Part shown: one piece after another, positions 43,689 through 55,167 of the stretch | How the letters are laid out: every line of letters begins with the position of its first letter | Numbering within the stretch: the stretch's first letter is position 1 | Assembly (NCBI GenBank): GCA_963709185.1 | Contig: CAVPVQ010000024.1 | Location: 124,001-188,000, forward strand | Length of the DNA stretch: 64,000 nt | Reading direction: 5' to 3' | Origin: Roseiarcus sp963709185 | GTDB lineage: Bacteria; Pseudomonadota; Alphaproteobacteria; Rhizobiales; Beijerinckiaceae | Made by a program: the position numbers and the translations under genes | The notes under the pieces: generated by a model | The model's input: the letters and a program-made list of their open reading frames with translations, nothing else | Told to the model about the DNA's origin: nothing | Database searches by the model: none

Positions 43689-46010
43689 TTGGGCGCGCCC
43701 GAAGCCGCCGCGGCGCGGGCGAGGCCGATCTCGGTACTGGAGGCGGCCGGAATAATACTGCTTTGGCCATGGCGCCGATTTCACGCCGATCCGCGCGGCC
43801 TCGTGCAGCACCCAGGCGGGGTCGGCGAGATGGGGCCGCGCGATCGCGCAAAGGTCGGCGCGACCCGCCGCGATGATCGAATTGGCCTGGTCGGCCTCAG
43901 AGATCGCGCCGACCGCGACGGTCGGCACCCGGCCCTCGTTGCGAATCTTGTCGGCGAACGGGGTCTGGAACAGCCGCCCATAGACCGGCTTCTCCTCCTT
44001 CACCACCTGGCCGGACGAGCAGTCGATGATGTCAGCGCCCGCCGCCTTGAACAGCGCGGCGAACAGCAGGGCGTCTTCGGGCGTGTTGCCTCCCTCGAAC
44101 CAGTCATGCGTCGACAGCCGCACCGACATCGGACGGTCTTCCGGCCAGACATCGCGAATGGCGCGGAAAACCTCGAGCGGATAGCGCGCGCGGTTGTCCG
44201 GCGAACCGCCATATTCGTCGGTGCGCTGGTTGGTCAGCGGCGACAGGAAGCTCGACAGCAGATAGCCGTGCGCGACATGGAGCTCGATGATGTCGAAGCC
44301 GATCTCGACGGCGTAGCGCGCCGCCCGAACGAAGTCGCCCTTCACCCTCTCCAGGTCCTCGCGGATCATTTCGCGCGGGACTTGCGAGCTCGGCAGATAA
44401 GGCAGCGGCGAGGCCGAAATCAGCGGCCAGTTGCCGTCGTCGAGCGGCTGATCGGCGCCTTCCCAGGCGACCCTGGTGGAGCCCTTGCGGCCGGCGTGAC
44501 CGAGCTGCAGCCCGAACTTGGCCGGCGTCTCGTCATGGATGAAGCGGGCGATGCGCTTCCACGCGGCGGCCTGTTCGTCGTTCCACAGGCCAAGGCAGCC
44601 CGGCGTGATGCGCGCGTCCGGCGAAACGCAGGTCATCTCGCCGAACACCAGGCCGGCGCCGCCGAGCGCCCGCGCGCCAAGGTGGACCATGTGGAAATCG
44701 CCGGGCATGCCGTCCTTGGCCGAATACATCGCCATCGGCGAACAGATGATGCGGTTTTGCAGCGTGAGGCCGCGCAGGCGATAGGGCGTGAACATCGGCG
44801 GCGGAACCGCCTCGTTCGCGCCCACGCGCATGCCGTCCTGTTCGGCGAACCAGCGCTCATAGCCTTCGAGCCAGGCCCTGTCGCGCAGACGCAGGTTTTC
44901 GTGGCTGATGCGCTGCGAGCGGGTCAGCAGCGAATACATGAACTGTTCGGGCTCGAGCCGGTCGCAATAGCGGGTTCCCGCCACTTCGAACCATTCCATC
45001 GCATTGCGCGCCGCGTTCTGGATGCGCGCGACGTCGACGCGGCGAATCTTTTCGTAAGCCGCGAGCACCGCGGGAATATCGTCGGGCGTATCGCCGAGAT
45101 CGCGGAACTGCCGGGTCAGTTCGATAGCGTCGTCGATCGCCAGCTTGGTGCCCGAGCCGATCGCGAAATGCGCGGTATGCGCGGCATCGCCCATCAGCAC
45201 GAGGTAGTTGACGCCGTTGAACGCGCTCCAGGCGCCGCAGATCAGCCGCGAAAAATTCAGCCACGCCGAGCCGCGCACATGCCGCGCGTTGGTCAGCAGC
45301 CGATGCCCCTCCAGCGTTTCGGCGAACAGTTCTTCACAAAAGGCGATCGCCTGGTCCTGATCCATCTTGTCGAGGCCGTGCGCCTTGAAGACCTCTTCGG
45401 TCGTCTCGACGATGAAGGTCGCGGTTTCGATGTCGAAACGGTAGATATGCGCCTGAAACCAGCCGTGTTCGGTCTTGCGAAAGTCGAAGGTGAAGGAATC
45501 GTAGCGCTTGTTGGTGCCGAGCCAGATGTAGCGGTTCGGGCGCACCGACAGATCGGGCTTGAACGCGATCGGATATTTGGCGCGAATCTTCGAGTTGAAC
45601 CCGTCGGACGCGACGATCAAGTCTGCGTCGGGGAATTCGCGGTCGGATTCGACCTCGCGCTCGAATTGCAGTTCGACGCCGAGCGCCTCGCAGCGCTTTT
45701 GCAGGATGTTGAGCAGGCGCTTGCGGCCGATGCCGACAAAGCCGTGCCCGGTGGTGCGCATCCGGCGGCCCTTGAACAGAACCTCGATGTCGTCCCAGTG
45801 ATTGAGCGAAACCTCGATTTCCGCGGCGGTCTGCGGGTCCCACGCGCGCATGCTGTCCATCGTCGCGTCGGACAGCACCACGCCCCAGCCGAACGTGTCG
45901 TAGGGACGGTTGCGCTCGACGACGGTGATCTTGTGCGCCGGATTCTGCTTCTTCATCAGCAAGCCGAAATAGAGGCCGGCGGCTCCTCCCCCGATGCAGA
46001 CGATGCGCAT
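43685..46010 (-). CDS. 2-aminobenzoyl-CoA monooxygenase/reductase, one frameshift near C-terminus
   Basis: ATG at 46010 starts RIVCIGGGAAGLYFGLLMKK. Residues about 1-390 are an FAD aromatic hydroxylase (LVLMGDAAHTAHFAIGSGTK); about 400-750 are an old-yellow-enzyme reductase (LQNRIICSPMAMYSAKDGMP, LHVAHGYLLSSFLSPLTNQR). This architecture is that of 2-aminobenzoyl-CoA monooxygenase/reductase and salicyloyl-CoA 5-hydroxylase. The natural C-terminus (EIGLARAAAASGAPK) is reached only if one base is removed near 43742; then length is 774 codons plus stop. It dearomatises 2-aminobenzoyl-CoA with NAD(P)H and oxygen. Confidence 0.88.
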
Positions 46011-46029
46011 GTGTCGACCCCCTGGTCGT

Positions 46030-46094
46030 CGCAGGCCGAACGCGGCGGGACGCATATACTTAAACACTAAAATATATAGGATTAAAACGATGCG
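46030..46094 (-). promoter_or_regulatory. AT-rich promoter region of the 2-aminobenzoyl-CoA operon
   Basis: Between marR and the oxygenase start lies an unusually AT-rich tract (46053-46085, containing CTTAAACACTAAAATATATA) in very GC-rich surroundings. It is the only plausible promoter and MarR-operator place before this operon. I could not assign -35 and -10 boxes with confidence. Confidence 0.4.
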
Positions 46095-46676
46095 TCAAGC
46101 GCCGATCGCCCTCCGCACGCGACGTTTCACAGGCTCGAACTCCACGCTGTCGAGCTGACGCTTGAGCGCGCCGAGGCTCGCAAACAGCCGCTCCTTGGCC
46201 GCCGGATCGAGCCCCGACAAGAGAGAAACCGTCCAGCTCTCGTGTTCGCGCGCCATCGCCATGAATCGGGCGCGCCCCGGCTCGGTCAGCCGGATCAGGA
46301 TGGTCCGCCGATCGGTCGGGTGGGGCTCGCGAACCACGAAGCCTTCGTCCACCAGCCGATCGGCCAGCCCGGTGATCGCGCCGTTGGTCACCATCATGCG
46401 CCGGGAGGCGTCGGACATCGTGAGGACGCCGCCCGCCCGCTCGATTTGCGCCAACAGGTCGAAGCGCGCGAGCGAAATACCAAACGCGCCGACGATCCTG
46501 CGCTGAAGCGCCGATTCGATCCGGCTGGAGCAACCGAGCAGCCGCAGCCAGATGCGGATCTCGAGATGCTCCGGGCGGGCGCCATCGGCGACGGCCGGCG
46601 AGGCCGACGACCCCGCCGGGCGAGGCTTCCTCGCTCTGGTCGGCGGCGGGCTCTTGTGCAACGCCTTGACGGCCAT
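46095..46676 (-). CDS. MarR-family regulator
   Basis: A 193-aa MarR protein with a basic, Pro-rich N-terminal tail of about 30 residues. The winged helix shows LLAQIERAGGVLTMSDASRR, NGAITGLADRLVDEGFVVRE and the wing HPTDRRTILIRLTEPG. It lies 84 nt upstream of the oxygenase gene in the same direction and is divergent from the SDR at 46899. MarR repressors of aromatic pathways usually bind CoA thioesters, so 2-aminobenzoyl-CoA is a reasonable ligand; inferred. Confidence 0.88.
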   Translation of the reverse strand: MAVKALHKSPPPTRARKPRPAGSSASPAVADGARPEHLEIRIWLRLLGCSSRIESALQRRIVGAFGISLARFDLLAQIERAGGVLTMSDASRRMMVTNGAITGLADRLVDEGFVVREPHPTDRRTILIRLTEPGRARFMAMAREHESWTVSLLSGLDPAAKERLFASLGALKRQLDSVEFEPVKRRVRRAIGA

Positions 46677-46772
46677 CGAAGCTTCGGCTCCGCATCAGTG
46701 GACGAAAATGGAGGGCTGAGCGGCTCACCGGGAATCGCCGACTCGCGCTTTCTTTTACCTCGCAATAGTTCA

Positions 46773-46791
46773 AGACTCAAATTTCGAGTCT
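46773..46791. promoter_or_regulatory. dyad between divergent marR and SDR genes
   Basis: AGACTC (46773-46778) and GAGTCT (46786-46791) form an inverted repeat with a 7-nt AT-rich spacer in the 222-nt divergent region. Size and place fit a MarR operator that could control both directions. Confidence 0.45.
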
Positions 46792-46898
46792 CATTGCATC
46801 GGACCGCTCTTCCGGCCGCCGCTGACAAAACGGACTGGCGAGACGGCGGCGATCAGGTCAATATACCCCGCCGGGCGTAGCAGGCTTGGGGATTGGAC

Positions 46899-47684
46899 AT
46901 GCGCGGACTCAGCGGAAAAACGGCGATCGTCGCGGGCGGCGCGACGTTGATCGGCCAATCGGTGGCCGAGACGCTCGCCGGCTATGGCGCGCGCGCGATC
47001 ATCGCCGACATCAATGTCGAGGACGGCCAAGCGGCGGCGGCGCGTCTCGGCGACAAGGTGAGTTTCGTCAGGACTGATCTCACCAGCGACGCGGATATCG
47101 CCGCGCTGGTCGCCGGCGCGGTGGCGGCGACCGGTCGGCTCGACTTTCTCGTCAACGTCGCCTGCACCTATCTCGACAACGCCGCCGAGACCTCGCGCGC
47201 CGACTGGCTGAAGGCGTTCGACGTCAATGTGGTCGGCTCGGTCGTGCTGATGCAGGCCGCCCGGCCGCATCTGGCCAGGAACAAGGGCGCGATCGTCAAT
47301 TTCGGCTCGATCTCCTCGCGCGTCGCGCAGACCGGGCGCTGGGTCTATCCCGTCAGCAAGGCGGCGATCCTGCAATTGACCCGCAACCAGGCGATGGATC
47401 TTGCGCCCGACGGCATCCGGGTGAACGCGGTTTCGCCGGGCTGGACGTGGAGCAACATCATGGTCCAGCTCACCCACGGCGACCGCGCCAAGACCGACGG
47501 CGTCGCCAAGCCGTTCCATCTGCTGGGCCGCACGGGCGATCCTTCGGAAGTGGCCGAAGCGGTGGCCTTTCTGCTGTCCGACAACGCAAGCTTCATCACC
47601 GGGACGGACCTGCGCGTCGACGGCGGCTATACCGCGATGGGCCCGGAGCGCGCCGAGCCGGCGATACCGCTGCTGATGGATTGA
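46899..47684 (+). CDS. SDR-family dehydrogenase, IifB-like
   Basis: A 261-aa classical SDR starting at ATG 46899 behind GGGGA. It has KTAIVAGGATLIGQSVAETL, the catalytic Ser-Tyr-Lys (FGSISSRVAQ, YPVSKAAI) and ends PAIPLLMD. It precedes the StyA-like monooxygenase by 76 nt. SDRs of this position (IifB) act on hydroxylated indoles after the IifC monooxygenase in indole degraders; similarity to IifB is judged from context only. Confidence 0.8.
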   Translation: MRGLSGKTAIVAGGATLIGQSVAETLAGYGARAIIADINVEDGQAAAARLGDKVSFVRTDLTSDADIAALVAGAVAATGRLDFLVNVACTYLDNAAETSRADWLKAFDVNVVGSVVLMQAARPHLARNKGAIVNFGSISSRVAQTGRWVYPVSKAAILQLTRNQAMDLAPDGIRVNAVSPGWTWSNIMVQLTHGDRAKTDGVAKPFHLLGRTGDPSEVAEAVAFLLSDNASFITGTDLRVDGGYTAMGPERAEPAIPLLMD

Positions 47685-47760
47685 TCGGGGCTCCCGCCGT
47701 TCGGCGCGGCGCCGTGATCGACCGTGAGGTTTCGACAAACGACCAAAGGGGGGAATTGCA

Positions 47761-48999
47761 ATGGCGTCCAAGCGCAGCATCACCATCGTCGGCGGCGGCC
47801 AGGCCGGCCTGCAACTCGGCTGCGGCCTGCTCGGCGCCGGCTTTGACGTCCACATCGCCCAGAACCGCAGCGGCGAGGACATCCGTAAGGGCAAGGTGAT
47901 GTCGAGCCAGTGCATGTTCGACATCGCGCTGCAGAACGAACGCGATCTCGGCCTGAACCTGTGGGACGAAGTGTGTCCGACCGTCGATTCCATCAGTTTC
48001 ACGGTTCCGGCGCCCGACGGCTCCGGCGCCAAGGCGATCGACTGGAACGGCAAGCTCGACAAGCCGGCGCAGAGCGTCGACCAGCGCGTGAAATTTCCCG
48101 CCTGGATGACCGAATTCGAGCGGCGCGGCGGTCGCCTGACGGTCAAGGACGTCACCGTCGCCGATCTCGAAGTCTACGCCAGGCGTTCCGATCTCGTGGT
48201 GGTCGCCGCCGGCAAGGGCGACATCGCGCGCCTGTTTGAGCGCGACGCCGAAAAGTCGCCGTTCGACAAGCCGCAGCGGGCGCTGGCGCTGACCTATGTC
48301 CACGGCATGACGTCGCGCCCGGAATATTCGGCGGTGAACTTCAACCTGATCCCGACCGTCGGCGAGTATTTCGTGTTCCCGGCGCTCACCCTCAGCGGCC
48401 CTTGCGACATCATGGTGCTGGAAGGCATTCCCGGCGGCCCGATGGATTGCTGGAAGGACATCAAGACCCCCGCCGAACATCTGAGGCAGTCCAAGGCGAT
48501 TCTCGAGACGTTCCTGCCGTGGGAAGCGGATCGTTGCCGTTCGATCGAATTGACCGACGACAATGGCATCCTCGCCGGCTCGTTCGCGCCGACCGTGCGC
48601 AAGCCGATCGGCCGATTGCCGTCGGGCGCACTGGTGCTCGGCCTCGCCGACACCGTCTGCCTCAACGATCCCGTCACCGGCCAGGGCTCCAACAACGCCT
48701 CGAAGGCCGCCAAGGTCTACATGGACGCGATCATCGCGCGCGGCGACAAGCCATTCGACGCCGCGTTCATGCAGGCGACGTTCGACGCTTATTGGGCTTA
48801 CGCGCAATTCGTCACCGGTTGGACCAACGCCCTGCTGCAGCCCCCGCCCCCGCATGTGCTGAACCTGATGGGCGCCGCGCAGGCCTTCCCGGCGCTCGCC
48901 CGGCGGATCGCCAACGGCTTCGATGAGCCGAGGGATCTGTTCCCGTGGTTCGCCGTCCCCGAAGAGGCCGAGCGTTACCTGAAGCAACTGGCGGCGTAA
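47761..48999 (+). CDS. styrene/indole monooxygenase-like flavoprotein (StyA family)
   Basis: A 412-aa flavin monooxygenase of StyA size and order: ITIVGGGQAGLQLGCGLLGA (FAD site), LVVVAAGKGDIARLF, PFDKPQRALALTYVHG (StyA has a matching PFEKPQRAL), and GLADTVCLNDPVTGQGSNNA in place of the GD motif. Such enzymes epoxidise styrene or indole and take FADH2 from a separate reductase (StyB). No reductase gene is in the window, so a distant one must serve. The neighbouring anthranilate genes favour indole-type substrates. ATG 47761 follows GGGG. Confidence 0.85.
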   Translation: MASKRSITIVGGGQAGLQLGCGLLGAGFDVHIAQNRSGEDIRKGKVMSSQCMFDIALQNERDLGLNLWDEVCPTVDSISFTVPAPDGSGAKAIDWNGKLDKPAQSVDQRVKFPAWMTEFERRGGRLTVKDVTVADLEVYARRSDLVVVAAGKGDIARLFERDAEKSPFDKPQRALALTYVHGMTSRPEYSAVNFNLIPTVGEYFVFPALTLSGPCDIMVLEGIPGGPMDCWKDIKTPAEHLRQSKAILETFLPWEADRCRSIELTDDNGILAGSFAPTVRKPIGRLPSGALVLGLADTVCLNDPVTGQGSNNASKAAKVYMDAIIARGDKPFDAAFMQATFDAYWAYAQFVTGWTNALLQPPPPHVLNLMGAAQAFPALARRIANGFDEPRDLFPWFAVPEEAERYLKQLAA

Positions 49000-49019
49000 G
49001 GTAGCAGAGACGGCCCGCC

Positions 49020-49191
49020 GTCATTGCGAGCGGAGCGAAGCAATCCAGTGATCGTGTCGTCGAATGTCTTGTCGTCACGCTTCACTCGGGAATCGAGTGG
49101 GATGCAGGCGAACGCCCGCCTTTGATCGATGTCATGAGGCAAACCAGCAGCCGTCACGATCTCTGGATTGCTTCGCTCCGCTCGCAATGAC
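49020..49191. repeat. 29-bp perfect inverted repeat (REP-like) after the StyA-like gene
   Basis: The segments 49020-49048 and 49163-49191 are perfect reverse complements (arm starts GTCATTGCGAGCGGAGCGAA). They are separated by 114 nt without a gene. This sequence type is a dispersed intergenic repeat in Bradyrhizobium-related genomes. It could act as a terminator between the StyA-like gene and the next one. Confidence 0.8.
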
Positions 49192-49219
49192 GATGGGTCA
49201 ATGAAATGGGGGCGCGGGA

Positions 49220-50794
<1,575 letters not shown>

Positions 50795-50798
<4 letters not shown>

Positions 50799-51145
50799 GC
50801 CCGCTGCCCGCCCCGGACCCGCCGCCGCGCAAACCCCTGCCGGTTGGCTATCGGCAGGGAATCATCTCGGCGATCACCGTTCTGCTCGGCTTTTCGCTGC
50901 TGTTCCTGCGCTATTGGAGCTTTGAGGCGCCCGGCGAGTGGACCGTCGCCTCGACGCTCGCGGCGCTGCTGCTCGCGCTGGCCATCCTCCTCGAGCTTGT
51001 CGCGCTGTGGCGCTCGCTGCGCATCGAGGACGACGACGAAAGCGAATATCGAAAAACCCTGCGCTGGTTCGTCGTGTCGATCGGCGCGCTGATGGCCAGC
51101 CTGCTGCTCGCGGCGCTGACCGCGGCGCATGTGTTCAATTTGTGA
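50795..51145 (+). CDS. small membrane protein coupled to the FAD oxidoreductase
   Basis: GTG 50795 overlaps the desaturase-like stop by 4 nt. The 116-aa product has a Pro-rich cytoplasmic start and three predicted membrane helices (GIISAITVLLGFSLLFLRYW, TLAALLLALAILLELVALW, FVVSIGALMASLLLAALTAA) joined by an acidic loop. No family recognised with certainty. The tight coupling suggests it anchors or partners the oxidoreductase. Confidence 0.7.
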
Positions 51146-51163
51146 GAGGCGCGGCCAGCGAAA

Positions 51164-52722
51164 TCAAAGCGTCTCGACGGTCTTCAGAGCGCCATCGAGC
51201 GCGATTCCCTCTTCGTCGAGCAGCGCGGCCTGGATCAGGCGGCGCAGCCAATCGGCGCCGTCGTCGCGGGCGGCCAGTTTCGGCAGCGCGCCGATCACCC
51301 GATCGTATTTCGACAGGCCGCGCGCATGGGTGTCGGAATAGCCTTTCACCAGCCGGCGGGCGGCGACAACCTGCACCGCCAGTTCGTAGTTCGCCCCGAC
51401 GTGGCGAGCGACCAGATCGAGCCACGCTTCGAGATGCGCGCGCTCGCGACGGTGGCGCAAGGTCCCACGCCGGAACCGCCGCAGCGACGCCAGCGCATAG
51501 AGCGCGAGAAACCAGTGCACGCGGCCGGTCTGAACGCGGCGCCCCCTGTTCACCAAGCGATCGATCGTCGCCATGACGCCGGGCTGCCCGGCGATCCAGC
51601 CGCCGAAGCGGGCCGGCATCAGGCCGACCAGCTCCTCGGCGCGCGGGCGCATATATTCGGTGGTGTAGACGAGCTGACCGGGCTTGGCCTCGACCTCGTC
51701 GCGCACCCGCGCGAACCGCTTTGGCCGCGTCTTGAGGTCGGCGACGCCGATCACATCGTCATAGGCCATCGCGACGGCGAGATGCTTGGCGGCCTTGTCG
51801 GTCAGCGCATAGCCCCGCGCGGCCCCGCCGGCCTGTTCATCCAGCGCCAGAATTTTGGCGATCCGCTCGAGATAGTCCCCGGCATAGGCCGGGATCCTGA
51901 AAATCGACGAGGCGCTTGACGCCGACAAACAGCATCGGCTGAACGGCGGGCGGGAACTCCTTCGCGATGCGGCCGAGCAGCGCGTCGAGCTCGAGGATGG
52001 CCCGCCGATTCCGGCAGGGGATCGAAGCGCTTTGGCGGCGTGCGCGCCAGCGGCGCGGCGGCGGGCTTGCCTCGCGCGCGCTCGAAGCCGGCGGCGAAGG
52101 CGGCCAGACTCGGCGCAATTCCCTTGCCGCCCGCTGCGATCACCGCCTCGAACGCCTCGCGCGGGAACGGCAGAACATCGGCGCCGGCCAAAGCGCCGAA
52201 CATCGTCGCCGAAATCACGCTGCCGTGCTTCAGCGCCAGCGCCTCCATGTCGAAGGAGACGGTGCGCCGCGCCGCGACGCCGGCGGCCGCGGTCACCACG
52301 CGCGGATCGCCGATTCCATCGCCGGGCGCCGCCTTCTCGGCGACGGCGAACGCGCGATGGGTGGAGGCGATCAACACCGTCTTTTCCGGCGTCACGAGGC
52401 CGCGCAGCATCGAGCGCCCGGCCTCCATCAGTTCGGCGGCGAGCACGACGTCGACGTCGCCCGGCGAGGGCATCAACGACAGCACCGGCGCCCGGCCGTC
52501 CTTGGCGGGCAGCATCTCGATATAGTAGATCGTCGCGCCGGTCCGCTGCGCGACGCCGGGCACCGAAGTCGATTGCGCGCACCAGCCGCGGGACTCGGCG
52601 AGCGCGACGATCCAGTCGGTGAGCACCCCGCCGCCCTGGCCGCCCATCGCCAGCACCGCGAGCGCGATCGGCCGGTCCGAGTCGAGCTGCAACGCCCCAG
52701 AAATCTTCGGTTCGGCGTTCAT
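51164..52722 (-). CDS. iorB: indolepyruvate oxidoreductase beta-type subunit IorB, two frameshifts
   Basis: ATG 52722 starts a gamma-domain protein (ALAVLAMGGQGGGVLTDWIV, VPGVAQRTGATIYYIEML). The frame shifts near 52010 into AILELDALLGRIAKEFPPAV and near 51900 into AYAGDYLERIAKILALDEQA, and ends ALDGALKTVETL. Removing two bases gives 518 residues, the size of the long aerobic IorB type. With IorA it oxidatively decarboxylates aryl 2-oxoacids to aryl-acetyl-CoA. It follows iorA by 13 nt. Confidence 0.85.
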
Positions 52723-52735
52723 CGCGTCGACATTC

Positions 52736-54889
52736 TCACGACGCGAAGGCGATGCGCCGGGCTTCGCGGCGGCGCTGCAGGTAGCCGATCACCGCGCTGC
52801 GCAAGCGAGCGAGCCGCAGGTCCCAGCGGGTCGGATTGTGGATAATGTCGGCGCGATAGAACGACGGACACAGCACCGCGGCCTCCGCCACCTCGCCGCA
52901 ATTGCCGCAACCGACGCAGGTGTTGTCGACCGCCGCGACCGGATCGTCCCTTAGCGGGTCGTCGGTGTGTTTCACCGACAGCGACGGGCAGCCGGACAGC
53001 CGAATGCAGGCGTGATCGCCGGTGCAGACGTCCTCATCGACGCCAAAGCGCTCCTTGACCATGCGCTTGCCGTCCTTGACCGCCTGGGCGAACAACGGCT
53101 TCACCCGGCGCTGCTTGTTGAGCGAACATTCCGACGATGCGACGATGATCTTGGGGCCTTCCTCGGGCGTCGTCAGCGCCTCGCGCAACACGTCGCGCAT
53201 CTTGCCGACGTCGTAGGTGCGGTCGATCTGGCGCACCCATCTGGCGCCGACGCCCTTGACCGCCTCGACGATGCTGTTGTTGGTCTCGCGCCGGTCGTTG
53301 ACGGCGCGCGACGACAGGATGTCCTGGCCGCCGGTCGCCGCGGAATAATAATTGTCGACCACCAGGATGACGCCGTTTTGCTTGTTGAACACGGCGTTGC
53401 CGACCGACGACGCGAGGCCGTTGTGCCAGAAGCCGCCATCGCCCATGATCGAGATCGCGCGCCTGTCCGATTGCACGTTGAACGCCGACGCCGAAGCGGG
53501 GCCGAGCCCATAGCCCATCGTGGTCGCGCCGATGTTGAACGGCGGCAGGATCGAGAACAGGTGACAGCCGATGTCGGCCGCCACATGGCGCGGCCCCAGC
53601 TCCTTCTCCACCAGCTTCATCGCCGCGAAGATCGGCCGCTCCGGACAGCCCGTGCAGAAGCCGGGCGGACGCGCCGGAACGACTTCGTTCAGCGCCTTGA
53701 CCTTGGGGTCGGCGAGGATCGCCGAAGGATCGGGCGGCAGTGGCCGATTGCCGAGCAGCGGCGCGGCGAACAGCTCGAGAAAGCGGCGAATGCTCGCCGC
53801 CATCACCGGCGCGGTATATTCGCCGGCGCGCGGAAACACATCCTTGCCGGAAACCCTGGCCTGGATGTCGCGGCGGCGAAGCACCGTGTTGAGCGACTGC
53901 TCGATGAATTCGGGCTGGCCCTCCTCCACCATCAGGACCGCCTTCTTGCCGGCGCAGAACGCGACGATCTCGTCGTCGACCAGGGGATAGGCGACATTCA
54001 GCACGTAGAGCGGCACAGCGCTGCGGCCGTAGACGTCCGCCAATCCGAGCTGCTGGAGCGCGCGCATCACGCCGTTGTACATGCCGCCAAGAAGGATCAC
54101 GCCGACCTCGCCGTCCTCCGGCCCGAAGCGCTCGTTCAGCTTGCGCTCCTTGATAAAGTTCACCGCCGCCGGCCAGCGCTTCTCGATCTTCTCCTTCTCA
54201 TGCGCGAAGGAAGCGGGCGGCAGCACGATGCGGCCCGTGTCGCGCGTCGGGCTCTCCAGCGCCTCGCGCAGCGTATAGGCCGGGCGTTTGTTGTCTTTGG
54301 CGATGAAGCTCCCGTGGACGTGGCAGGCGCGGATGCGCACTTCCACCATCACCGGCGTGTTGGAGATTTCCGACAGTTCAAACGCCGTCTCGACGGCGTT
54401 GACCACCGAGGGCAGATTGGGGCGCGGATCGAGCAGCCAGATCTGCGATTTCATCGCGAACGCGTGGCTGCGCTCCTGCATGATCGAGGAGCCTTCGCCA
54501 TAGTCCTCGCCGATGATGATGACCGCGCCGCCGGTGACCCCGCCCGAGGACAGGTTGGAGAGCGCGTCGGAGGCGACGTTGGTGCCGGCGGTCGATTTCC
54601 ACGCCACCGCGCCGCGGATCGGATACATCACCGAAGCCGACAGCATCGCGGCGGCGGTGGCTTCCGAGGCCGACGTCTCGAAATGGACGCCGAGCTCCTC
54701 CATCAGGCCGGCGGCGTCGGACAACACGTCCATCATGTGCGAGATCGGCGCGCCCTGGTAGCCGCCGACATAGGAGACGCCCGACTGCAGCAGCGCCTTG
54801 GTGATCGCCAGGATTCCCTCGCCCCTGAACTCCTCGCCCTCGCCGAGCCGGAGGTCTTCGACTTCGCGAGCGAAAGACCGTTCCGCCAT
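52736..54889 (-). CDS. iorA: indolepyruvate ferredoxin oxidoreductase alpha subunit IorA
   Basis: A 717-aa thiamine-diphosphate enzyme. An N-terminal pyrimidine-binding domain (GGYQGAPISHMMDVLSDAAG, FETSASEATAAAMLSAS) is followed by a pyrophosphate-binding domain with the Mg motif GDGGFWHNGLASSVGNAVFN. The C-terminus holds a 4Fe-4S ferredoxin domain (CVGCGNCGEVAEAAVLCPSF, plus CTGDHACIRLSGCPS). It oxidises indolepyruvate or phenylpyruvate-type acids. Located next to anthranilate-type genes, it may feed indoleacetyl-CoA or related esters into degradation. Confidence 0.93.
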   Translation of the reverse strand: MAERSFAREVEDLRLGEGEEFRGEGILAITKALLQSGVSYVGGYQGAPISHMMDVLSDAAGLMEELGVHFETSASEATAAAMLSASVMYPIRGAVAWKSTAGTNVASDALSNLSSGGVTGGAVIIIGEDYGEGSSIMQERSHAFAMKSQIWLLDPRPNLPSVVNAVETAFELSEISNTPVMVEVRIRACHVHGSFIAKDNKRPAYTLREALESPTRDTGRIVLPPASFAHEKEKIEKRWPAAVNFIKERKLNERFGPEDGEVGVILLGGMYNGVMRALQQLGLADVYGRSAVPLYVLNVAYPLVDDEIVAFCAGKKAVLMVEEGQPEFIEQSLNTVLRRRDIQARVSGKDVFPRAGEYTAPVMAASIRRFLELFAAPLLGNRPLPPDPSAILADPKVKALNEVVPARPPGFCTGCPERPIFAAMKLVEKELGPRHVAADIGCHLFSILPPFNIGATTMGYGLGPASASAFNVQSDRRAISIMGDGGFWHNGLASSVGNAVFNKQNGVILVVDNYYSAATGGQDILSSRAVNDRRETNNSIVEAVKGVGARWVRQIDRTYDVGKMRDVLREALTTPEEGPKIIVASSECSLNKQRRVKPLFAQAVKDGKRMVKERFGVDEDVCTGDHACIRLSGCPSLSVKHTDDPLRDDPVAAVDNTCVGCGNCGEVAEAAVLCPSFYRADIIHNPTRWDLRLARLRSAVIGYLQRRREARRIAFAS

Positions 54890-55167
54890 GCTGGAAATCC
54901 TCCGGAGGCCGGGCGCATCGGGCGTTCGTCGCGCGCCGCCGCAATGCTCGCAGAATCATAGGCGCTCGCAACACCCTGTCAATCCGACGGATCGCCGAGG
55001 CGTTCCTGAGTTAAAGCCGCCCGCCGGCTTGCCGGCGAAGCGGGCGCGATGCACACTGTCTTCGCGGCAGCGGCCCATGCGCGTGGCGTGGCGGCGGCCG
55101 GACCGCCGCGGAAGCGCGCGACGCTCGTGCGCGCGACGGCGCAGATCGACGACGTGTTTGGCGCGAC

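Noticed and set aside
42888..46067. Apparent 1059-aa fusion of 2-aminobenzoyl-CoA monooxygenase/reductase with an SDR
   Set aside because: In the next frame the oxygenase has a natural end (EIGLARAAAASGAPK then TGA) whose stop overlaps a GTG start of the SDR. One extra base near 43742 explains the fusion, and 2325 nt remain for a normal oxygenase.
42840..46070. 1076-aa open frame on the plus strand
   Set aside because: It is antisense to the oxygenase/SDR genes, Arg/Asp/Ala-rich, and has no protein family features; a GC-rich shadow frame.
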